A stretch of DNA of 20,997 nucleotides from an uncultured Campylobacter sp. (GTDB taxonomy: Bacteria > Campylobacterota > Campylobacteria > Campylobacterales > Campylobacteraceae), in contig NZ_CALINL010000152.1 of assembly GCF_938045225.1 (NCBI RefSeq), forward strand, positions 1-20,997, read 5' to 3'. The notes under the pieces were generated by a model. It worked only from the letters and a program-made list of their open reading frames with translations. It did no database searches and was not told the DNA's origin. Numbering within the stretch: the first letter of the stretch is position 1; every line of letters begins with the position of its first letter. Positions 15,799 to 20,997 of this stretch are shown here, piece by piece. The position numbers and the translations under genes were made by a program.

Positions 15799-16295
15799 GA
15801 GTAGCGGGGGCGAGGCGCTTTAGCAAATGCCTCTTTTTCCCGAAGGTTTTTGATTTTAAACCGGGCTTTAAAAATAGCGTTATTTTGGGGCTCGGAGGTA
15901 ATATCGGCGACGTGAAAAAGCGCTTTAATCGGTTGCATTTTAAACTCAGCCGAGACAGCAGGTTTCACGTCGTGGAAAACTCGGCGCTCCTCATAAACGA
16001 GGCGTTTGGGTTTAAGGAACAGGCTGATTTCACAAACGCCGTAACGCTCCTGCAAACGAGCCTTGCCGCGAGGCAAATTTTAAAAATAACGGCAAATTTA
16101 GAAAGGCGTTTCGGGCGCGTGAGAAGCTTTAAAAACGCGCCCAGGACGCTTGATATAGATATTTTGTATTTTAGCGGACGAAACAGAAACGACGCGCGGC
16201 TGACGCTACCGCATCCGGGCGCGCAAAGCAGGGCTAGCGTGATTTTGCCGCTTGGGACGATGAAGCGCGTTAGTAAAAGCGGAGTTAAATTTTAA
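15795..16295 (+). CDS. folK: 2-amino-4-hydroxy-6-hydroxymethyldihydropteridine pyrophosphokinase (HPPK)
   Basis: FolK transfers pyrophosphate from ATP to 6-hydroxymethyl-dihydropterin in folate synthesis. The core shows LGLGGNIGD at about 32-40, FTNAVTLLQT near 90-99 (the FxNxV segment), ERRFGRVR and the hallmark RTLDIDILYF near 137-146 with its two metal-binding Asp. About 30 residues (MRVAGARRFSKCLFFP and on) precede the usual HPPK start; a similar GARR...FFP extension is recalled from C. jejuni FolK, so the ATG at 15795 is kept. That ATG overlaps the pepP stop by 4 nt, pointing to translational coupling. 166 aa in all. Confidence 0.92.
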   Translation: MRVAGARRFSKCLFFPKVFDFKPGFKNSVILGLGGNIGDVKKRFNRLHFKLSRDSRFHVVENSALLINEAFGFKEQADFTNAVTLLQTSLAARQILKITANLERRFGRVRSFKNAPRTLDIDILYFSGRNRNDARLTLPHPGAQSRASVILPLGTMKRVSKSGVKF

Positions 16296-16327
16296 AATTT
16301 AGCGGCCGCAAAGCCTAAATTTGAAGC

Positions 16328-16343
16328 GGGAACGGAAAATGCA
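16328..16343 (+). promoter_or_regulatory. Weak sigma-54-like site upstream of flhF
   Basis: The 16-mer has GG (16329-16330) and GC (16341-16342) at the correct 10-nt separation and matches 10 of 13 fixed positions of TGGCACG-N4-TTGCW by my alignment. It lies 65 nt before the flhF start. GG-N10-GC pairs arise often by chance and FlhF is usually expressed ahead of the sigma-54 class, so this is only a candidate. Confidence 0.2.
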
Positions 16344-16407
16344 TAGCCTTTGCCGCGACGATTTTGGCTAGAGGCGGCGAAATTTGGCGAGAAACGAAGG
16401 AGAAGAT

Positions 16408-17817
16408 TTGGCGACGAAGTTTTATACGTTTACCGGCGAGAGCAGTATGGAAGCGCTAAAAAAGGCGCAGGCTCAGTGCGGCGAGAGGGCGATCTTGGTA
16501 ACGACGAAGCAAATCCAGCCAAAGACGATAAACAAAAAGCCGCTTTATGAAATTTTAGTTAGCGTCGAAGAGGACGCGAGCGAGCAGAAAAAAAATCAGC
16601 CTCAAAAGCAAAATTTAAAGGGTTACGAGGAGTTTTTGCGCGCTCAATCGGCAAAAGAGGAAAGACCGCAAAAGATCATTTTAGACGAGCGCGAGCTTTT
16701 TGAAGTCGAAGCTCAAAGCGCCGTAGCTGCGGCAAATTTTGCACAAAATGCCATAAATTCGGCCTCGCAAAATCAAAACTACAAAACAGCCCAAAATAGC
16801 GGCGAGGACATACTCCTAAATATCTCAAAAGCCGCAAAGGAGATAAGCCAAATAGCAAATATAGAAACTATGCCTAGCCGCCAAGATCAAAACTATGATA
16901 AAAAGATCGACGACGTCGCAAGGCAGGTGAGTATGCTAAGCGAAAAAGTAAATATGATAGCCGATATGTTCTGGGAGGAGCGAGCGGGCGCTAGAAACAA
17001 CCTAAGTATACCGCCCGAGTTTGCCGGTATCTACAAAGACGCCAAAAATAGCGGTATGAAAGAGGAACACCTAGAGCAGATAATGAAAATAACCGTGGAA
17101 AATATGTCGCCTCAGATGAAGGCTAATCCGACCGCGGTTAGGAGATATTTTAGCTCGCTACTTAGAAAGATGCTTCCGTGCAGGAGCGAAGAGGACGATA
17201 GAAAACAAAAAATCATGATGCTAGTGGGGCCTACGGGAGTTGGTAAAACCACGACCCTAGCTAAGCTCGCGGCGAGGTTTGCCTACGGAGACGGCAAGCG
17301 CTTGAAAACGGGTATCATCACGCTTGATACCTACCGTATCGGCGCGGTCGAGCAGCTGTTTCAATACGCAAAGATGATGAAGCTACCGATCCTTGACGTT
17401 ATCGAGGTGGAGGACTTTAAAAACGCGCTAAAGCAGCTAAATCACTGTGAGGTTATCCTCATAGATACCACGGGTAGCTCGCAGTACGATAAAGAAAAAT
17501 TAGCTAGACTAGAAAAGTTTATAAAAAGTACTGATGCGCATATAGACGTACATCTGGTGCTCTCTGCCGGAGCAAAGATTGAAGATATGCTTGAAATTTA
17601 TAACGGATTTAGCTTCCTTGATATCGACACCCTGATCATCACCAAATTTGACGAAACTAAAATTTTCGGCAACGTATTTTCGCTTGTTTACGAGACGAAT
17701 AAGCCTGTTAGTTTTTTCTCCGTCGGCCAGGAGGTGCCGGACGATATCTTGATAGCAAAGAGCGAATTTTTAGTAAGTTGCGTATTAGAGGGATTTAGCA
17801 AGGAGCATAATGAATAA
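16408..17817 (+). CDS. flhF: Flagellar biosynthesis SRP-family GTPase FlhF
   Basis: FlhF marks the pole for flagellum assembly and, in Campylobacter, is needed for sigma-54 flagellar gene expression. In the 469-aa form, an N-terminal B domain (MATKFYTFTGESS...) is followed by a long low-complexity Q/N/E/K-rich linker (about 55-170), then the NG domain: GPTGVGKT at 274-281 (P-loop), DTYR at 307-310, DTTG at 353-356 and TKFDE at 412-416. I start at TTG 16408-16410: AAGGAG lies 5 nt upstream. A TTG 8 codons earlier is in frame but would put that site inside the gene. It overlaps flhG by 8 nt. The 112-nt gap after folK may hold a secondary promoter. Confidence 0.95.
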   Translation: MATKFYTFTGESSMEALKKAQAQCGERAILVTTKQIQPKTINKKPLYEILVSVEEDASEQKKNQPQKQNLKGYEEFLRAQSAKEERPQKIILDERELFEVEAQSAVAAANFAQNAINSASQNQNYKTAQNSGEDILLNISKAAKEISQIANIETMPSRQDQNYDKKIDDVARQVSMLSEKVNMIADMFWEERAGARNNLSIPPEFAGIYKDAKNSGMKEEHLEQIMKITVENMSPQMKANPTAVRRYFSSLLRKMLPCRSEEDDRKQKIMMLVGPTGVGKTTTLAKLAARFAYGDGKRLKTGIITLDTYRIGAVEQLFQYAKMMKLPILDVIEVEDFKNALKQLNHCEVILIDTTGSSQYDKEKLARLEKFIKSTDAHIDVHLVLSAGAKIEDMLEIYNGFSFLDIDTLIITKFDETKIFGNVFSLVYETNKPVSFFSVGQEVPDDILIAKSEFLVSCVLEGFSKEHNE

Positions 17818-18676
17818 TCAGGCCGAGAAACTAAAAGGCATAGTGGCTGCCCAAGCCAAAGCGAAAACCACGTATTTTATCGCCGTAACCAGCGGAAAGG
17901 GCGGAGTTGGCAAAAGCACCATAAGCGCAAATTTGGCTAACGTCTTATCTAAAAGCGGGTATAGAGTCGCTCTTTTTGACGCGGATATCGGGCTAGCGAA
18001 TTTAGACGTTATATTAAACGTACGCGTTAATAAAAATTTGCTTCACGTGCTAAAAGGCGAATGTTCCTTAAAAGATATTTTAATCGAGATAAAGCCGAAT
18101 TTGACGTTGATTCCCGGTGAAAGCGGCGAGGAAATACTAAAATTTAACAATCAATTTTTGTGCGAGCAGTTTTTTGCCGAGTCGGCGAACCTTGACGGAC
18201 TTGATTTTATCATCATCGACACGGGCGCGGGTATCGGCGGAAACACGCGACTATTTTTAGAGGCGGCAGATGAGGTGGTGGTGGTCACTATGCCCGATCC
18301 CGCCGCGATAACGGACGCATACGCCGTCATAAAAATTACCTCAAAAGACAAAGATAATCTTTTGATGGTTTTTAATATGGTAAAAAACGAAAAAGAGGCG
18401 ATGAGGATATTTGAGCATATTCAAAAAGTAGCCAAGGCAAATATCGAAAATCCGCTAAATTTGGAGTTTTTGGGCGCTATTAGCGAGGATAAAAACGTCT
18501 CTCGTAGTATAAAACAACGCACGCTTTTTACCGACGATAGCGAATTTTGTCTGCCGAGCTTAGAGCTAAACCAGATAGCTCAAAGGCTTATTTCAAGATT
18601 GGAACAAAAAGTGCTTAAAGGTGGTCAAGTCAATAGCTTTAGCGCCTTTTTTAGGCGTATGATAGAGCAATTTTAA
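17810..18676 (+). CDS. flhG: MinD-like ATPase FlhG (FleN/YlxH), flagellar number regulator
   Basis: FlhG is a deviant-Walker ATPase that limits flagellar number and stimulates FlhF GTPase. The 288-aa protein has the activator motif NQAEKLKG at residues 3-10 (the DQAxxL motif known to engage FlhF), the deviant Walker A GKGGVGKS at 29-36, switch I DADIGLANLD at 58-67 and Walker B-like FIIIDTGAGI near 134-143. It ends in a hydrophobic/basic tail (FSAFFRRMIEQF) that fits a MinD-type membrane-targeting helix. The ATG overlaps the flhF end by 8 nt, with AAGGAG inside flhF, so translation is probably coupled. Confidence 0.95.
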   Translation: MNNQAEKLKGIVAAQAKAKTTYFIAVTSGKGGVGKSTISANLANVLSKSGYRVALFDADIGLANLDVILNVRVNKNLLHVLKGECSLKDILIEIKPNLTLIPGESGEEILKFNNQFLCEQFFAESANLDGLDFIIIDTGAGIGGNTRLFLEAADEVVVVTMPDPAAITDAYAVIKITSKDKDNLLMVFNMVKNEKEAMRIFEHIQKVAKANIENPLNLEFLGAISEDKNVSRSIKQRTLFTDDSEFCLPSLELNQIAQRLISRLEQKVLKGGQVNSFSAFFRRMIEQF

Positions 18677-18691
18677 TTTTAGGATTTAATT

Positions 18692-19061
18692 TTGAAAGCA
18701 GAAAATTTTATAGCATTTTTTACTGTTTGCGGATGTTTTACGGGAGTCGTTTTTTCGGCGTTAAAGTTACCCACCCAAACGGCTATTGTGTAGTCTTCAT
18801 CGACACCTATGGCGTAAAGGTCACGTGAGTTTGCACTATCTGGTGATTCACGTTATCATAATGAACTATATCGACGTAAGATTATCGGTTAAAAAGAGAT
18901 TTGATAAAGAACAATATGAACAAGCAGCTGATTATCTTATAGCCGAACTTGGAGTAAGAGAAAAGCGTATAGATAATATTTTAAGCAAGATATCTAGCGA
19001 AAATATCCTGATAAAACAAGCGCTGGGTAAAAATGGCGAAAGAAATGCAAAAGCCGCATAA
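18692..19061 (+). pseudogene. Frameshifted small membrane protein gene between flhG and fliA
   Basis: The place and pieces match the ~120-aa membrane protein of unknown function that campylobacters carry between flhG and fliA (Cj0062c in C. jejuni, from memory). It opens at TTG 18692-18694 with AGGA 7 nt upstream and encodes a clear first membrane helix (NFIAFFTVCGCFTGVVFSAL), then stops at TAG 18791-18793. From about 18832 the +1 frame gives the second helix and tail (HYLVIHVIIMNYIDV, FDKEQYEQAADYLI, LGVREKRIDNIL) to the stop at 19061. Adding one base near 18789 and one near 18826 restores a single 123-aa frame. The 3' end overlaps fliA by 29 nt. Genuine loss or sequence error cannot be separated here. 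Confidence 0.75.
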
Positions 19062-19740
19062 TCCTTATGCCTCAAATTTGAAAAAGGAACAAGACGAGGT
19101 CGTGCTAGCCTACACGCCCGCTCTTCGCGCGATGGCTTTTAGGCTAAAGGAGCGTTTGCCCGCTCACATCGACGTTGGCGATCTGATAGGCGCCGGGCTG
19201 GAGGAGATGGTAAAGCTCTCTAGAAAATACGACAAAGAGCAAAACGACTCGTTTTGGGGCTACGCTCAAAAGCGAGTTTACGGCGCGATGCTTGATTTTT
19301 TACGCGGGCTTGACGTGGTTAGTCGCTCGGACCGCACTTTGGTAAAGTCTATCGAGGCTTTGGTAAATGAGTATTTTAATAAATTCGAGTGCGAACCCGA
19401 CGACGCGTATATCGCGGGCAAGCTAGGTATCGACGTAGAAAAAGTAAGCGAAGCAAGAAACGTGAGCGCGGTCGTCGCCGTCCTAAACATCGACGATCAA
19501 ATGGAGCTAATGAGCGAGGAGAATACGCTAGAGCGGGTCGAAAAAGAGGACTTGATAGAAAAGATAACTCAAATTTTAAACGAATTTGAGGAGCGCGATC
19601 AGCTCATCGTACAGCTTTATTATTACGAAGAGCTGAGCTTAAAGGAGATCAGCGAAATTTTGCAAATAACCGAAAGCAGAATCTCGCAGATACATAAGCG
19701 CTTGATGGAAAAAATAAGAAAAAAGCTTGAGGGTAAATAA
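19033..19740 (+). CDS. fliA: Flagellar sigma factor sigma-28 (FliA)
   Basis: FliA directs RNA polymerase to late flagellar promoters such as those of flaA, and is held by FlgM until the hook is complete. The 235-aa protein has region 2 (LPAHIDVGDLIGAGLEEMVKL, FWGYAQKRVYGAMLDFLRG region near 45-92), region 3, and region 4 with LYYYEELSLKEISEIL and a TESRISQIHKR helix-turn-helix near 205-230. The start at ATG 19033 overlaps the broken gene upstream; ATG 19045, four codons later, is an alternative closer to the C. jejuni start. Neither has a strong ribosome binding site, so coupling to translation of the upstream gene may matter. Its TAA shares one base with the fliM ATG. Confidence 0.95.
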   Translation: MAKEMQKPHNPYASNLKKEQDEVVLAYTPALRAMAFRLKERLPAHIDVGDLIGAGLEEMVKLSRKYDKEQNDSFWGYAQKRVYGAMLDFLRGLDVVSRSDRTLVKSIEALVNEYFNKFECEPDDAYIAGKLGIDVEKVSEARNVSAVVAVLNIDDQMELMSEENTLERVEKEDLIEKITQILNEFEERDQLIVQLYYYEELSLKEISEILQITESRISQIHKRLMEKIRKKLEGK

Positions 19741-20837
19741 TGGCGGACATTTTAAGTCAAGAAGAGATAGACGCGCTACTAGAAGTCGTGGACGACGACG
19801 ATGCTAGCGAATCTATCGGCGAAAAATCAAAAAAAGAAGAACAGCAGCAGGTAATAATTTACGATTTTAAACGCCCAAACCGCGTGAGCAAAGAGCAGCT
19901 TCGCGCGATAAAGGGCATACACGACAAGCTTGCGAGAAATTTGGCTTCTCAAATTTCAAGCGTTATGAGAAGTATCGTGGAGATCCGCCTACATAGCGTC
20001 GATCAGATGACGTACGGCGAGTTTTTGATGAGTTTGCCAAGTCCTACTAGCTTTAACGTCTTTTCGATCAAGCCGCTTGACGGTAACTGCGTTTTGGAGA
20101 TAAACCCGAGCATCGCATTCCCGATGATAGATCGCTTGCTAGGCGGTAACGGCGAGGGCTTTGAGACCAGTAGGGAGCTAACCGATATCGAGGTAAATTT
20201 ACTCGATGCGATCCTGAGGATGATGATGCAGCGCCTAAAAGAGAGCTGGTCGATGATCACCGATATGTACCCAAACGTCGAGGCTAAAGAAAGTAGCCCA
20301 AACGTCGTGCAAATCGTAAGCCAAAACGAGATCGTGATAATGGTCGTCATGGAGATCATTGTAGGCAACTCAAGCGGCATGATAAATATCTGCTATCCGG
20401 TTATCTATCTTGAACCGATCTTAAGCCGTCTAGCCAACCGCGACATAATGCTAGGCGAAACGAGCGCGAAAAAGAGCCGAAACAAAGAGCTAAAAACGCT
20501 GATCGGGCGAGCCGAGGTGCTATATGAGGCGATACTGGGCAAAAGTATCGTTAGCGTAAACGAGTTTTTAAATTTAAAAGAGGGTGATATCTTAAGGCTT
20601 GATAGAGGTGCTGACGATAAGGCGATTGTTTGCATTGATAAAAAAGAGGTATTTTTGGCTGAAGTTGGACTTCATAGATTTAGAAAGTCGATAAGAATCG
20701 AACAGCTAATACGCTCTGATAAAGACGAGATCAAGCATATCCTAGAGAGATACGAAGAAGAGCGAAAAGCCAAGCTGATGGCATACGAAGCAAATGAAAA
20801 TTTAATGGAAGAAGAGACCGAAGAAGATGATGAATGA
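19740..20837 (+). CDS. fliM: Flagellar motor switch protein FliM
   Basis: FliM forms the C-ring middle layer and binds phospho-CheY to control rotation. The 365-aa protein begins with the CheY-binding peptide LSQEEIDALL at 5-14, followed by an acidic linker, the CheC-like middle domain (about 45-235) with FNVFSIKPLDGN and MIDRLLGGNGEGF (the GGxG motif that contacts FliG), and a C-terminal SpoA domain (about 255-330: LKEGDILRLDRGADD). The tail is very acidic. The ATG overlaps the fliA stop (TAATG), and its own end overlaps fliY by 11 nt. Base composition falls from about 50% GC to about 40% from roughly 20580 on. Confidence 0.96.
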   Translation: MADILSQEEIDALLEVVDDDDASESIGEKSKKEEQQQVIIYDFKRPNRVSKEQLRAIKGIHDKLARNLASQISSVMRSIVEIRLHSVDQMTYGEFLMSLPSPTSFNVFSIKPLDGNCVLEINPSIAFPMIDRLLGGNGEGFETSRELTDIEVNLLDAILRMMMQRLKESWSMITDMYPNVEAKESSPNVVQIVSQNEIVIMVVMEIIVGNSSGMINICYPVIYLEPILSRLANRDIMLGETSAKKSRNKELKTLIGRAEVLYEAILGKSIVSVNEFLNLKEGDILRLDRGADDKAIVCIDKKEVFLAEVGLHRFRKSIRIEQLIRSDKDEIKHILERYEEERKAKLMAYEANENLMEEETEEDDE

Positions 20838-20997
20838 GTTTTTTAATATATTCTCCAACGAATTAAAAGCGACCATCGAAGGACTAACAGGCAGAGCGCC
20901 AGAGATCGGCGAGAGAAACGAATTTGATGCCCCTACTCAAAATGGTATAAAGCCACCAGTTGTTATGGCTAGTGTTGCCTTAAGCGGTGGTATTAGT
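20827..20997 (+). CDS. fliY: Flagellar motor switch protein FliY, N-terminus only
   Basis: The first 57 codons of FliY, a FliN-like C-ring protein with a CheC-like domain, are present; the rest lies beyond the right edge. The opening (MMNEFFNIFSNELKATIEG, then LTGRAPEIGERNEF and NGIKPPVV) is as in campylobacterial FliY. Two adjacent ATG codons (20827 and 20830) could start it, with GAAG-type purines just upstream inside fliM. The 11-nt overlap with fliM suggests coupling. Confidence 0.88.
   Translation, partial: MMNEFFNIFSNELKATIEGLTGRAPEIGERNEFDAPTQNGIKPPVVMASVALSGGIS

Noticed and set aside
18733..18828. Stand-alone 31-aa gene in the frame containing the GVKVT repeat
   Set aside because: No ribosome binding site, and it lies within the footprint of the recognisable membrane protein gene; kept only as part of a finding.
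1..20997. CRISPR arrays, tRNA or rRNA genes, insertion sequences, prophage genes
   Set aside because: No regularly spaced repeats, cloverleaf-like sequences, transposase motifs or phage genes were found on either strand by reading.

Overview
The window looks like chromosomal DNA from a Campylobacter with a GC content in the mid-40s percent, such as the C. showae/C. rectus/C. curvus group. I base this on the campylobacterial proteins (BamA, FlhF, FlhG, FliA, FliM, FliY, LpxC), the futalosine-pathway deaminase, and gene order. From memory, the order matches two C. jejuni blocks: tyrA/bamA/M23 peptidase/lpxC/tsaB (Cj0129-Cj0133) and sppA/mqnX/aroQ/folK/flhF/flhG/small membrane protein/fliA/fliM/fliY (Cj0059-Cj0068). 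The species is an inference. No phage, insertion sequence, CRISPR array, tRNA or rRNA was seen.

Layout. Positions 1-3614 carry a leftward envelope and metabolism cluster: tyrA, an M23 endopeptidase, lpxC (with its own promoter) and the 5' two-thirds or so of tsaB, which runs off the left edge. tyrA is divergent from bamA (3695-5965), and the two appear to share one near-symmetric -10 element. A hairpin terminator follows bamA. Positions 6132-7092 hold a DUF3137-type membrane protein gene broken by two frameshifts and a nonsense codon. ribD and a ThiF with a ThiS-like N-terminus follow on the plus strand. A 307-bp non-coding gap leads to a leftward set: an uncharacterised 250-aa protein, sppA, an uncharacterised 469-aa leucine-rich protein, and the aminofutalosine deaminase gene mqnX. 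From 14238 to the right edge is a rightward flagellar/housekeeping operon: aroQ, pepP, folK, flhF, flhG, a frameshifted small membrane protein gene, fliA, fliM and fliY (cut by the right edge).

How the genes work together. BamA and LpxC build the outer membrane (protein insertion and the committed lipid A step), and the M23 protein trims peptidoglycan. FlhF and FlhG set the position and number of polar flagella, FliA drives late flagellar genes, and FliM and FliY form the motor switch. AroQ and TyrA (aromatic amino acids), FolK (folate), RibD (riboflavin), ThiF (thiamine) and MqnX (menaquinone) are cofactor or amino acid enzymes.

Points worth a second look: tsaB has no canonical start codon and appears to begin with AUA inside an ATAA overlap with lpxC; two genes are decayed by single-base lesions, one inside the flagellar operon; the palindrome AAATTT occurs about every 125 bp; an overlapping bidirectional promoter serves tyrA and bamA; and two uncharacterised proteins flank sppA.
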